NCBI RefSeq assembly: GCF_001552135.1
Contig: NZ_BCQP01000047.1
Span: 23,672-87,671, forward strand
Length of the DNA: 64,000 bases
Source of the DNA: Actinomadura chibensis NBRC 106107
GTDB taxonomy: Bacteria > Actinomycetota > Actinomycetes > Streptosporangiales > Streptosporangiaceae
Direction: 5' to 3'
This document shows, piece after piece, positions 15,913 through 24,345 of this stretch. The notes beneath the pieces are model-generated. The model searched no databases. It had not been told where the DNA came from and worked only from the letters and a program-made list of their open reading frames with translations. Each line of letters opens with the position of its first letter. Positions within the stretch are counted from its first letter, which is position 1. Made by a program: the position numbers and the translations under genes.

Positions 15913-17355
15913 GGCGAGCGGCGGGCGGCGGGCGCCGTGCCGGGTGGCCCGCTCGAACGCGTGCCCGATCCGCAGGACGTCGAGGTCCGCCCGGTGCGGG
16001 CCGACGATCTGGAGCCCGACCGGGAGGCCGTCCCCGGTGAACCCGGCGGGCACCGACAGCGCGGGGCAGCCGGTCGCCGAGACGAGGAAGCACGACCGCA
16101 TCCATTCGAGGTAGTCGGGCATGGGGTGCCCGGCGACCTCGTCCGGGTACTCGATCCCGGCGTCGAACGGCGGGACCTGGCTGACCGGGAGGAGGAGCGC
16201 GTCGTACCGTCCGAAGAACTCCCGCACGCGGTGGAACAGCGCGGTGTGCAGGGCTTCGGCGCGCCCGATGTCGGAGCCGGACAGGACGCGTCCGGCCTCG
16301 ATGTTGGCGGCGAGGGACGGCTTGAAGTCGGCGCGCCGCTCGTCCAGGAGGGGGCCGAGGGCGACGTCCCAGTGCCAGGCGCGGAGCGTCCGGAAGACCT
16401 CGTCCGCGCCGGACAGGTCGGGGCACGCCTCCTCGACCGCGCAGCCCAGGTCCTCGAACACCTTCACCGCCGGTTCGAGGACGCCCGTCACGGCGGGGTC
16501 GACGGGGACCGTCCCGCCGAGGTCGGGGGACCAGGCGACGCGCAGCCCGGCGAGGTCGCGGTCGAGCGGGACGGCGAACGCCGGGCCCGGCGTCTCCAGC
16601 GCGATCGGGCTGCGCGGGTCGGGGCCCGCGAGGACGGACAGCAGCAGCGCCGCGTCGGCCACGGTCCGCGCCATCGGGCCCTGCACGCCCATCGTCGCCC
16701 ACCCGGCGGGCACCGGCCAGGACGGCACCCGTCCCGGCGACGGGCGGAACCCGACGACGTTGCAGAACGACGCGGGGTTGCGCAGCGAGCCGCCCATGTC
16801 GCTGCCGTCCGCCACCGGGTGCATGCCGCACGCCAGCGCGGCCGCGGCGCCGCCGCTGCTGCCGCCCGCCGACCGCGACGGGTCGTAGGGGTTGCGGGTC
16901 ACGCCGAACACCGGGTTGAACGTGTGCGACCCGGCGGCGAACTCCGGGACGTTGGTCTTGCCGAGCGTGATCGCCCCGGCGGCGCGGATCCGCTCGATCA
17001 CCAGGTCGTCGGCGTCCGGGACGTGGTCGGCGAAGATCGGCGAGCCGGACGTCGTGCGGATCCCGGCGGTGGCGTGCGTGTCCTTGTGCGCGACGGGCAG
17101 GCCGTGCAGCGGACCGGGGGCCGCGCCCCGGGCGAGCCGCTCGTCGGCGTCCCGCGCCTGGTCGAGCGCGCGCTCGGCGACCAGCGTGACGATCGCGTTG
17201 ACCCGCGGGTTCGTCCGCTCGATCTGGTCGAGGTGCGCGCGCACGACCTCCCGCGCGGACAGCTCGCGCGCGCGGATCCGGCGGGCCAGCTCGCGGGCGG
17301 ACGCGAAGCAGATCTCCGCGTTGCCCTCCTCGGACACGGCGCTTTCATCGGACAC
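15910..17355 (-). CDS. Amidase (amidase-signature family)
   Basis: Amide hydrolase of 481 residues with the complete Ser-cisSer-Lys triad region: VAHKDTHATAG (Lys near 92), SAGGSSGGAAAALACG (cis-Ser near 165) and DGSDMGGSLRNPA (nucleophilic Ser near 190). It is similar in layout to GatA and to 6-aminohexanoate or aryl-acylamidases, but no GatB/C genes are nearby, so it is a free-standing catabolic amidase of unknown substrate. GTG 17355 has AAGGGA 7 nt upstream. Divergent from the AccD3-like gene. Confidence 0.92.
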   Translation of the reverse strand: MSDESAVSEEGNAEICFASARELARRIRARELSAREVVRAHLDQIERTNPRVNAIVTLVAERALDQARDADERLARGAAPGPLHGLPVAHKDTHATAGIRTTSGSPIFADHVPDADDLVIERIRAAGAITLGKTNVPEFAAGSHTFNPVFGVTRNPYDPSRSAGGSSGGAAAALACGMHPVADGSDMGGSLRNPASFCNVVGFRPSPGRVPSWPVPAGWATMGVQGPMARTVADAALLLSVLAGPDPRSPIALETPGPAFAVPLDRDLAGLRVAWSPDLGGTVPVDPAVTGVLEPAVKVFEDLGCAVEEACPDLSGADEVFRTLRAWHWDVALGPLLDERRADFKPSLAANIEAGRVLSGSDIGRAEALHTALFHRVREFFGRYDALLLPVSQVPPFDAGIEYPDEVAGHPMPDYLEWMRSCFLVSATGCPALSVPAGFTGDGLPVGLQIVGPHRADLDVLRIGHAFERATRHGARRPPLA

Positions 17356-17424
17356 GGCGACGTCCCTTCTGCCACGGTGCCTCCAGTGTCCACCCCGGAC
17401 GGCTCCTGACCAGCCCTCACGGTC

Positions 17425-18918
17425 ATGATGGAGCACGTGACGGAACGGGTCGGCGCGCGCGGGCTGCTGCGCCGCGTGCTCGACGGCGGCCGGTGGACGT
17501 CCTGGGACGTCCCGCCCCGCGCCGGGCCCGAGCCCGGCTCGCCCTACGGCCGGGACCTCGCCGCCGCCCGCGAGCGCAGCGGCTGCGACGAGGCCGTCCT
17601 CACCGGGGAGGGGCGGCTGCGCGGCCGCCGCGTCGCGTTCGTCGTGTCGGAGTTCGGCTTCCTCGCCGGGTCGATCGGGCTCGCCACCGCCGACCGGATC
17701 GTCGCCGCCGTCGAGCGCGCCGCCGCCGAGCGGCTGCCGCTGCTCGCCGCGCCGTCGTCCGGCGGGACCCGCATGCAGGAGGGCACGGCCGCGTTCGTGC
17801 AGATGGCGCGCATCACCGCCGCCGTCACGGCGCACCGCGCGGCGGGGCTGCCCTATCTCGTCTACCTGCGGCATCCGACGACCGGGGGAGTGTTCGCGTC
17901 GTGGGGGTCGCTCGGGCACGTCACGGCGGCCGAGCCGGGCGCGCTGATCGGGTTCCTCGGGCCGCGCGTGTACGAGGGGCTGCGCGGCGAGCCGTTCCCG
18001 CCGGGCGTGCAGGTCGCCGAGAACCTCGCCGCGAAGGGGCTGCTGGACGCCGTGGTCGGCGTCGACGACCTGGGCGGGGTGGCGGCCCGCGCGCTGGACG
18101 TCCTGTGCGGCGCCCCTCCGCCCGCCGCCGCCGCGCCCGCGCGGACCGTCCCGGCCGCTCCGCCGGAGACCGGGGCGTGGGAGTCGATCGAGCGGTCGCG
18201 GCGTCCGGACCGTCCCGGCGTCCGCGACCTGCTGCGGCACGGCGCGGCGGACGTCACGCCCCTGTCGGGCACCGGCGAGGGGGAGGCCGACCGGGGGATC
18301 GTCCTCGCGCTCGCCCGGTTCGGCGCGGCGCCGTGCGTCCTCGTCGGCCAGGACCGGGCCGGCCAGCGCGCCGGGCACCCGCTCGGCCCGGCCGGGCTGC
18401 GGGTCGCGCGGCGCGGCATGCGGCTCGCCGCCGAGCTCGGCCTGCCGCTGGTCACCGTCGTGGACACGCCGGGCGCCGCGCTGTCGGCCGAGGCGGAGGA
18501 GGGCGGCCTCGCCGGGGAGATCGCGCGCTGCCTCGCCGACCTCGTCACGCTGCCCGCGCCGACGCTGTGCCTGCTGCTCGGCGAGGGGACGGGCGGCGCG
18601 GCGCTCGCCCTGCTGCCCGCCGACCGGGTCCTCGTGGCGCGGCACGGCTGGCTGTCGCCGCTGCCGCCGGAGGGGGCGTCGCTGATCGTCCACCGCACCC
18701 CGGCCCGCGCGGACGAGCTGGCGGCGGCGCAGGGCGTCCGGGCGGCGGACCTGCTCCGCGACGGGTTCGCCGACGTCCTCGTGGACGAGCGCCCCGACGC
18801 CGCCGACGAGCCGGAGCCGTTCTGCCGCCGCGCGGCGGCCGCCGTCGGACGCGAGCTGGCCGGCCTCGCGCCGGGCACGGCGGCGTCCCGGCAGGCGCGC
18901 TACCGTGCGGGATCATGA
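17425..18918 (+). CDS. accD3: Acyl-CoA carboxyltransferase, AccD3-like (fused beta and alpha domains)
   Basis: Carboxyltransferase-family protein of 497 residues, collinear with mycobacterial AccD3. Domain 1 shows APSSGGTRMQEG and HPTTGGVFASWGSLGH (carboxybiotin and CoA loops); domain 2 shows ALARFG, TVVDTPGAALS and LLGEGTGGAAL (oxyanion loops). Unlike bacterial AccD it has no N-terminal zinc ribbon. It would transfer CO2 from biotin to an acyl-CoA, but the acyl substrate and biotin-carrying partner are unknown and not encoded nearby. ATG 17425 is the first plausible start; GTG 17437 is an alternative. A four-base overlap couples it to the methyltransferase. Confidence 0.88.
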   Translation: MMEHVTERVGARGLLRRVLDGGRWTSWDVPPRAGPEPGSPYGRDLAAARERSGCDEAVLTGEGRLRGRRVAFVVSEFGFLAGSIGLATADRIVAAVERAAAERLPLLAAPSSGGTRMQEGTAAFVQMARITAAVTAHRAAGLPYLVYLRHPTTGGVFASWGSLGHVTAAEPGALIGFLGPRVYEGLRGEPFPPGVQVAENLAAKGLLDAVVGVDDLGGVAARALDVLCGAPPPAAAAPARTVPAAPPETGAWESIERSRRPDRPGVRDLLRHGAADVTPLSGTGEGEADRGIVLALARFGAAPCVLVGQDRAGQRAGHPLGPAGLRVARRGMRLAAELGLPLVTVVDTPGAALSAEAEEGGLAGEIARCLADLVTLPAPTLCLLLGEGTGGAALALLPADRVLVARHGWLSPLPPEGASLIVHRTPARADELAAAQGVRAADLLRDGFADVLVDERPDAADEPEPFCRRAAAAVGRELAGLAPGTAASRQARYRAGS

Positions 18919-19532
18919 CCGAATCCGCCACGCGCGAGGCGTATGACGCCGTCGCCCGGCTCTACGCCGACACGTTCCGCGACGCCCTCGCCGACATGCC
19001 GCTGGACCGCGCCATGCTCGCGGCGTTCGCCGACCTCGTCCGGGGCCTCGGCCCCGTCGCCGACCTCGGCTGCGGGCCGGGGCGGCTGACCGGCCACCTG
19101 GTGTCGCTGGGCCTGGACGCGTTCGGGATCGACCTGTCGCCGGAGATGATCGAGCTGGCCCGCGCCGAGCACCCCGGCCTGCGGTTCGACGTCGGGACGA
19201 TGGCGGCGCTCGACCTCGCGGACGAGAGCGTCGGTGGCGTCCTCGCCTGGTACTCGACGATCCACACCGCCCCGGCCGACCTGCCGCAGGTCTTCGCCGA
19301 GCTGCACCGGGTGCTCGTCCCCGGCGGGCACCTGCTGATCGGGTTCCAGTCCTGCGGCGGGGACCGGCCGCTGCCGCACGACCACCGGGTCGCGCCCGCC
19401 CACCTCTGGCCGCTGGAGCCGATGGCCGTCCTGCTCGCCGAGACGGGTCTTGTGGAGGTGTGCCGCGTCGGCCGCGCGGCCATGGAGGGCGAGCGCGTCC
19501 CCTCGGGCCACCTGCTGTTCCGCAAGCCCTGA
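18915..19532 (+). CDS. Class I SAM-dependent methyltransferase
   Basis: Small soluble methyltransferase (205 residues) of the Methyltransf_11/25 type. The SAM-binding motif I VADLGCGPGRLT lies near residue 48, the acidic residue of motif II in GIDLSPEMIELA near 75, and motif IV/post regions in ADESVGGVLAWYS and VLVPGGHLLIGF. The substrate is not evident. ATG 18915 overlaps the stop of the AccD3-like gene (ATGA), so the two are expressed together. Confidence 0.85.
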   Translation: MTESATREAYDAVARLYADTFRDALADMPLDRAMLAAFADLVRGLGPVADLGCGPGRLTGHLVSLGLDAFGIDLSPEMIELARAEHPGLRFDVGTMAALDLADESVGGVLAWYSTIHTAPADLPQVFAELHRVLVPGGHLLIGFQSCGGDRPLPHDHRVAPAHLWPLEPMAVLLAETGLVEVCRVGRAAMEGERVPSGHLLFRKP

Positions 19533-19552
19533 GACGGCGCGCGGGTGTGGGG

Positions 19553-19798
19553 TCAGGGGGCGGGTTCGCCGGGGCCAGGCGCGCGGTGCCAGGGGCGGTG
19601 GCGGCGCAGCCGCCGGGTGCCGCGTCGGCGGCGCGGCAGGTACCCGGCGAGCAGGGCCGCGAGCACGCCCGCCGCCGTGACCGTGAACAGGGCACCGAGG
19701 GTCCGCGCGACGATCCAGTGCCGCAGGCACTGCCTGGCCCGCCCGCACGGACCGGGGACGGTCCGCTCGGCGGGGCCCGCCGCGGTGCTGTCCGCCAT
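19553..19798 (-). CDS. Small membrane protein of unknown function (81 aa)
   Basis: Short protein starting at ATG 19798 after GGAAGCGGAG. It has a Cys pair (GPCGRARQC, residues 17-25), one hydrophobic helix (LGALFTVTAAGVLAALLAGYL) and a highly basic Arg/His tail rich in RRRR and HRPWHR. Probably a single-span membrane protein with a basic cytoplasmic tail. It is convergent with the methyltransferase (20-bp gap). Its upstream region shares a 13-bp word with the promoter region of the 2-methylisoborneol synthase gene. Confidence 0.55.
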   Translation of the reverse strand: MADSTAAGPAERTVPGPCGRARQCLRHWIVARTLGALFTVTAAGVLAALLAGYLPRRRRGTRRLRRHRPWHRAPGPGEPAP

Positions 19799-19848
19799 GT
19801 GCTCCGCTTCCCTTTTCGGCGCTTTCCTGTTCCGGGTCGCCCTGATTC

Positions 19849-19861
19849 GGTGACAGCATGT
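19849..19861 (-). repeat. Shared 13-bp promoter-region word, copy 1
   Basis: ACATGCTGTCACC (minus strand), 51 bp upstream of the small membrane protein start. The identical word occurs at 60044-60056, upstream of the 2-methylisoborneol synthase gene, also in the orientation of the gene. Confidence 0.4.
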
Positions 19862-19908
19862 CATGGAACGGCCACCGCGCGCATCGCGGTGTACCGGGTA
19901 CGGAAAAG

Positions 19909-19926
19909 TCGTTTGGGGGCTTACGA
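19909..19926 (+). promoter_or_regulatory. Super-cluster operator site A
   Basis: TCGTTTGGGGGCTTACGA, 15 of 18 matches to the shared pattern TCGTTTGGGCCCGTACGA. The right arm supplies a TACGAT -10-like box (19922-19927) about 20 bp before the GTG of the amidotransferase-like gene, so binding would block transcription. Confidence 0.65.
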
Positions 19927-19947
19927 TTTGGTCCGGGAGGGGGTGCC

Positions 19948-20667
19948 GTGCGCGCGTTGCTGGTACAGCATGATCATGTGTCGCCGTCCGGGCCGGTCGG
20001 GGAGCGGCTGGCCCATCACGGGTACGAGGTCGCCGAGCTCATGGTGGTGCCCGAGGAGCGGCAGCACACACCGGACGTGACCTTCGACTTTCCCGATCCG
20101 GAGGAATGGGATCTGATCGTCCCGATGGGCGCGCCCTGGTCGGTGTACGACCCGGCGGTCGCGTCGTGGGTCGGGCCCGAGCTGCGGATGCTCGCCGCCG
20201 CGCACCGCGCCGGGGTCCCGGTCTTCGGGGTCTGCTTCGGCGGCCAGGCGCTCGCGGCGGCGCTCGGCGGCCGCGTGGAGCGGTCGCCGAGCCCCGAGAT
20301 GGGCTGGGTGGACGTCGAAACGGACGACCCGTCGATCGTCGGCCCCGGCCCCTGGTTCCAGTTCCACTTCGACCGGTGGGTCCTGCCGCCGGGCGCCGTG
20401 GAGGTCGCGCGCAGCGCCGTGTCCTCGCAGGCCTTCGTCCTCGGACGGTCCATGGGCGTGCAGTTCCATCCCGAGATCACGGCCGAGGAGTTCGGGCTCT
20501 GGGCGGCGCACGGCGCCGCCGCGCTCATGCGCGCCCGGGGCATCGACCCGGACGCGGTGCTGGCCGAGGTTCAGCGGGACGAGGCCGAATCGACCCGCCG
20601 CACCTTCGCCCTCATCGACGCCTTCCTTGAGCGGACGAACGGGCGGAAGCCTGCACCAGGGCGGTGA
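19948..20667 (+). CDS. Class I glutamine-amidotransferase-like hydrolase
   Basis: Protein of 239 residues with the GATase-1 catalytic triad: Cys in VFGVCFGGQALA near residue 95, His and Glu in GVQFHPEI near 173. It resembles free-standing GMP-synthase-type amidotransferases used in catabolic gene sets, such as those that hydrolyse gamma-glutamyl amides in aniline degradation; that role is inferred. GTG 19948 has GGGAGGGGG 5 nt upstream. The promoter holds operator site A. Its 3' end overlaps the convergent PuuD-like gene by 56 bp. Confidence 0.85.
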   Translation: MRALLVQHDHVSPSGPVGERLAHHGYEVAELMVVPEERQHTPDVTFDFPDPEEWDLIVPMGAPWSVYDPAVASWVGPELRMLAAAHRAGVPVFGVCFGGQALAAALGGRVERSPSPEMGWVDVETDDPSIVGPGPWFQFHFDRWVLPPGAVEVARSAVSSQAFVLGRSMGVQFHPEITAEEFGLWAAHGAAALMRARGIDPDAVLAEVQRDEAESTRRTFALIDAFLERTNGRKPAPGR

Positions 20668-21322
20668 ACAGCGCCTGCTGGGTCCGGTCGGTGGCGGCCG
20701 TGTCCTCGGGATGCCACTGGACGGCCAGGAACCACTGCCCGGGTTCCGCCAGTTCCGCGCCCTCGATCGTCCCGTCGAACCCGAACGCCGTCGGGGTCAG
20801 GGCGGGGGCCAGGGACGCTATCGACTGGTGGTGGTAGCAGGACGCGGCGGTCTCCTCCGTGTCCAGGGTCTTGGCCAGCAGGGTGCCCGGCTTCACCGTC
20901 ACCGAATGCACCTTGTGCCGGTGGTCGCGCGGCATGTGCTGGTTGAGCGTCCCGCCGAGGACGGTGTTGACGATCTGGAGTCCCCGGCAGATCGCGAGGG
21001 TCGGGACGCCCGCCTCCAGGACGTGGGCGGCGAGCGCGAGGTCGAACTCGTCCTGCTCGTCGTCGACGTCGTAAAGGGCTTCGTGCTCGGTCTTCTCGCC
21101 GTAGTGGCGCGGGTGCAGGTCGCCGCCGCCCGGCAGCAGGACGCCGTCGCAGCGGGCCAGCCGGGACGCGTCGAACGGCGCCGCCGGATGCATCACGAAC
21201 GGCTCGCCGCCCGCCCGGAACACCGCCTCCACCAGGGCGCGGGCGGCGACCTCGGCCCGATAGCGCAGCGCGGACGCCGACTCGGAGAAGCGAGCCGGAA
21301 GAGCGATCAGCGGGCGGGTCAC
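20612..21322 (-). CDS. puuD: Gamma-glutamyl-gamma-aminobutyrate hydrolase (PuuD-like)
   Basis: Class I GATase-type peptidase of 236 residues that releases the product amine or acid from a gamma-glutamyl conjugate. Seen: GVLLPGGGDLHPRHYGE near residue 60, nucleophilic Cys in LAICRGLQIVN near 113, NQHMPRDHRHKVHSV, and the His-Glu pair in AVQWHPED near 215. It follows the PuuC-like dehydrogenase with a GTGA four-base overlap, reproducing the puuC-puuD pairing of putrescine catabolism. The gamma-glutamyl ligase that would make its substrate is encoded at 33.3 kb under the same operator. Confidence 0.9.
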   Translation of the reverse strand: MTRPLIALPARFSESASALRYRAEVAARALVEAVFRAGGEPFVMHPAAPFDASRLARCDGVLLPGGGDLHPRHYGEKTEHEALYDVDDEQDEFDLALAAHVLEAGVPTLAICRGLQIVNTVLGGTLNQHMPRDHRHKVHSVTVKPGTLLAKTLDTEETAASCYHHQSIASLAPALTPTAFGFDGTIEGAELAEPGQWFLAVQWHPEDTAATDRTQQALFTALVQASARSSAQGRRR

Positions 21323-22788
21323 AGTTCGATCCACGTGGTCTTCAGGTCGGTGTACTTGTCGAGGGCGTGGAGGGACTTGTCGCGTCCGTGGCCCGATTGC
21401 TTGACGCCGCCGAAGGGGACGCTCATGTCGCCTTCCTCGTAGCAGTTGACCCAGACCGTCCCGGCGCGGAGGGCGCGCGAGACGCGGTGCGCGGTGGACA
21501 GGTCCGTCGTCCAGACGGCGGCGGCCAGGCCGTAGTCGGTGTCGTTGGCGAGCGCGACGGCCTCGTCCACGTCGTCGAATTCCAGCACGGCGAGGACGGG
21601 CCCGAATATCTCCTCCCGCGCCACCCGCATTCCGGGTTTCACCTGGTCGAACACCGTGGGGGAGATGAAGCGCCCGTCCACCCGTGCGCCCGTGCGCAGG
21701 CGGGCGCCGTCCGACTGCGCGGCCCTGATGTGGGAGAGGACGCGGGAGTGGTGCGTGGCGGAGACCAGCGGGCCCATCTCGGTGGCCGGGTCGAGCGGGT
21801 CGCCGGTGCGCAGCGACTCGGCGCGGGCGACGACGCGGTCCACGACCCTCGCGGCGATCGAGCGGTGGACGAGGAGCCGCGACGGCGCCGTGCACATCTC
21901 GCCCGCGTTGAAGAAGATGCCCCACGCGGCGGTGTCGGCGGCGGCGTCCAGGTCGGGGGCGTCCGGCAGGATGATGTTCGGCGACTTCCCGCCGAGTTCC
22001 AGCCACACGCGCTTCAGGTTGGAGTCGGCGGCGTAGCGGAGGAAGTGGCGTCCGACCTCCGTCGAGCCGGTGAAGGCGAGGACGTCGACGCCCGGGTGCT
22101 CGCCGAGCGCGCGTCCGGCCACCTCGCCGGGGCCGTTGACGACGTTGAACGCGCCGGGCGGCAGCCCCGCCTCGGTGGCGAGCGCGGCCAGGTGCAGCGC
22201 CGACAGCGGCGACTCCTCGGCGGGCTTGAGGACGACCGCGCACCCGGCGGCGAGGGCCGGGGCGAGCTTCCACGCGGCCATCGTCAGCGGGAAGTTCCAC
22301 GGGACGACCGCCGCGACGACGCCGACCGGCTCCCGGGTGACGAGCGCCAGCGACGAGGAGGCGGTGCGCGGCGACTCGTCCAGTTGCTTGTCGGCGGCCT
22401 CGGCGTACCAGCGCAGGCAGTTGAGCACGGCGCGCAGCTCGATCCCGTACGCCTCGGTGATCGGCTTGCCCATCTCCAGGCTGATGAGGAGGGCGAGCGT
22501 CGCGCGGTCGCGCTCGACCAGGTCGGCCCAGCGGAGCAGGGCGGCCTTGCGCTCGGCGGGGGAGAGGCGGGGCCAGGGGCCGGTGTCGAAGGCGGCGCGG
22601 GCGGCGGCGACGGCCGCGTCGACCTCGGCCGTCCCGGCGGACGCCACGCGCGCGATCGCCCTGCCGTCCCGGGGCGAGACGACCGGTGTCGTGCCGGTGC
22701 CGGTGAACTCGCCGCCGATGTGGTGCCCGGTGTACGGGACGAGCCCGGCGGCGCGGGCGCGCCACTCCTCGTACGGGACGTCGTTCAC
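21319..22788 (-). CDS. puuC: Aldehyde dehydrogenase, PuuC-like
   Basis: NAD(P)-dependent aldehyde dehydrogenase of 489 residues. Catalytic Glu in LELGGKSPN near residue 262, catalytic Cys in NAGEMCTAPSRL near 297, cofactor loop FTGSTEVG near 240, and the C-terminal VPFGGVKQSGHGRDKS typical of PuuC/betaine-aldehyde-type enzymes. Proposed to oxidise a gamma-glutamylated amino aldehyde or another amine-derived aldehyde; co-translated with the PuuD-like hydrolase. Operator site B lies 18 bp before the ATG. Divergent from the hpaE-like gene across a 108-bp double-operator region. Confidence 0.92.
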   Translation of the reverse strand: MNDVPYEEWRARAAGLVPYTGHHIGGEFTGTGTTPVVSPRDGRAIARVASAGTAEVDAAVAAARAAFDTGPWPRLSPAERKAALLRWADLVERDRATLALLISLEMGKPITEAYGIELRAVLNCLRWYAEAADKQLDESPRTASSSLALVTREPVGVVAAVVPWNFPLTMAAWKLAPALAAGCAVVLKPAEESPLSALHLAALATEAGLPPGAFNVVNGPGEVAGRALGEHPGVDVLAFTGSTEVGRHFLRYAADSNLKRVWLELGGKSPNIILPDAPDLDAAADTAAWGIFFNAGEMCTAPSRLLVHRSIAARVVDRVVARAESLRTGDPLDPATEMGPLVSATHHSRVLSHIRAAQSDGARLRTGARVDGRFISPTVFDQVKPGMRVAREEIFGPVLAVLEFDDVDEAVALANDTDYGLAAAVWTTDLSTAHRVSRALRAGTVWVNCYEEGDMSVPFGGVKQSGHGRDKSLHALDKYTDLKTTWIEL

Positions 22789-22805
22789 AGGCCCTCCTCG
22801 AAATT

Positions 22806-22823
22806 TCGTTTGATCCCGAACAG
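22806..22823 (-). promoter_or_regulatory. Super-cluster operator site B
   Basis: TCGTTTGATCCCGAACAG, a weaker copy (13 of 18). It lies just upstream of the puuC-like start in the divergent region with site C; the two centres are 58 bp apart. Confidence 0.5.
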
Positions 22824-22863
22824 TAGTCGCCGCGGCTTGACCATCGCACCCCCGCTTCCTAGA

Positions 22864-22881
22864 TTATTTGGGACCAAACAA
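22864..22881 (+). promoter_or_regulatory. Super-cluster operator site C
   Basis: TTATTTGGGACCAAACAA, 14 of 18 to the symmetric form TCGTTTGGGCCCAAACGA. A TAGATT -10-like box (22860-22865) abuts it, so the transcription start of the hpaE operon would fall inside the site. The hpaE ATG follows 15 bp downstream with GGAGGTGGAG between. Confidence 0.65.
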
Positions 22882-22896
22882 AGTGGAGGTGGAGCG

Positions 22897-24345
22897 ATGG
22901 CAACCGTCGCGGGGGTCGCCGTCGACCCCGGGCACTGGATCGGCGGCGAGCGCGTCCGGTCGGCGGGGACGTTCACCGACGTCTCGCCGATCGGGGAGAC
23001 GCCGCTCGCCGAGATCGCGCGGGGCGGGGCGGCCGAGGTGGACGCGGCGGTCGCCGCCGCCCGCCGCGCCTTCCCGGCCTGGGCCCGGACGAGCCGGGAC
23101 GAGCGCGCCCGGCTGCTGCACGCCGTCGCCGACGGCGTGGAGAAGCGGATCGAGGAGCTCGCCCAGGTCGAGACGGCCGACAACGGCGCGCTGATCCGGT
23201 CGCACCGGCGCGGCGTGATGCCGCGGGTCGCGCACAACTTCCGGTTCTTCGCGGACTGGCTGCTCAGGCTCGGGCACGACGACTTCGAGACGCGCGGGCA
23301 CACCAACCACGTCAGCTGGGACCCGGCGGGCGTGTGCGCGCTCATCACCCCGTGGAACGCTCCGCTGATGCTCGCGACGTGGAAGATCGCGCCCGCGCTG
23401 GCGGCCGGGAACACGGTCGTGCTGAAGCCCGCCGAGTGGACGCCGCTGACCGCGTCGCTGCTCGCCGACATCGCCGCCGAGGCCGGGCTGCCGGACGGGG
23501 TGTTCAACGTCGTCCAGGGCTACGGCGCGGAGGTCGGCGGCCCGCTGACCGCGCATCCGGACGTCCGGCGGATCAGCTTCACCGGGTCGGTCCCCACGGC
23601 CCGGACGATCGCCGCCGCCGCGGCGCCCAACCTGACGCCGCTGTCGCTGGAGCTCGGCGGCAAGTCGCCGCTGCTGGTCTTCGCCGACGCCGACCTCGAC
23701 CTCGCCGTCGACCTGGCGGTCGAGCAGTACGACAACGCCGGGCAGGTCTGCCTCGCCGCGACCCGGCTGCTCGTCGAGTCGTCCATCGCGGACGAGTTCA
23801 CCGCGCGCTTCCTGGAGAAGGCCGGGCGGATCGTGCAGGGCGACCCGCGCGACGAGGCCACCGACATCGGCCCGCAGATCCACCGCCGCCACCTCGAACG
23901 CGTCGACGGCTTCGTCCAGCGCGCCAAGGCGGACGGGGCGCGAGCCCTCATCGGCGGCGGTCCCAACGAGGAGCTGGGCGGGCTGTACTACCGGCCCACG
24001 CTCTTCACGGGCGCGCCCGACGGCGCCGAGATCCTGACCGAGGAGGTCTTCGGGCCCGTCCTCACGCTCCAGACGTTCGACACCGAGGACGAGGCCGTCG
24101 CCATGGCGAACGGCACCCGGTTCGGGCTCGCCGCCACGCTCGCCACGGGCGACCCGGAGCGCGCGCGGCGCGTCACCGAGCGGCTCGTCGCCGGGACGGT
24201 CTGGGTCAACTGCTTCTTCGTCCGCGACCTGAAGGCCCCGTTCGGCGGGTCCCGGCAGTCCGGGATGGGACGCGAGGGCGGCGACTGGAGCTTCGACTTC
24301 TACTGCGACCTGAAGAACACGGTGACGGCGCCATGGGCGAGGTAG
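22897..24345 (+). CDS. hpaE: Aldehyde dehydrogenase, HpaE-like (5-carboxymethyl-2-hydroxymuconate semialdehyde dehydrogenase)
   Basis: Enzyme of 482 residues, second step after ring opening in the homoprotocatechuate pathway: oxidises the semialdehyde ring-fission product to the dicarboxylate. Visible: VCALITPWNAPLMLATWK, catalytic Glu in LELGGKSPL near 250, catalytic Cys in NAGQVCLAATRL near 285, and KAPFGGSRQSGMGREGG. The assignment to HpaE rests on its operon: it overlaps the ring-cleavage dioxygenase gene by 13 bp and an FAH-family decarboxylase follows. It could alternatively act on another aromatic-pathway aldehyde. Confidence 0.85.
   Translation: MATVAGVAVDPGHWIGGERVRSAGTFTDVSPIGETPLAEIARGGAAEVDAAVAAARRAFPAWARTSRDERARLLHAVADGVEKRIEELAQVETADNGALIRSHRRGVMPRVAHNFRFFADWLLRLGHDDFETRGHTNHVSWDPAGVCALITPWNAPLMLATWKIAPALAAGNTVVLKPAEWTPLTASLLADIAAEAGLPDGVFNVVQGYGAEVGGPLTAHPDVRRISFTGSVPTARTIAAAAAPNLTPLSLELGGKSPLLVFADADLDLAVDLAVEQYDNAGQVCLAATRLLVESSIADEFTARFLEKAGRIVQGDPRDEATDIGPQIHRRHLERVDGFVQRAKADGARALIGGGPNEELGGLYYRPTLFTGAPDGAEILTEEVFGPVLTLQTFDTEDEAVAMANGTRFGLAATLATGDPERARRVTERLVAGTVWVNCFFVRDLKAPFGGSRQSGMGREGGDWSFDFYCDLKNTVTAPWAR

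Noticed and set aside
15910..17355. Assigning the amidase as GatA of the tRNA amidotransferase
   Set aside because: No gatB or gatC beside it; free-standing amidase-signature enzymes are common in actinomycetes.
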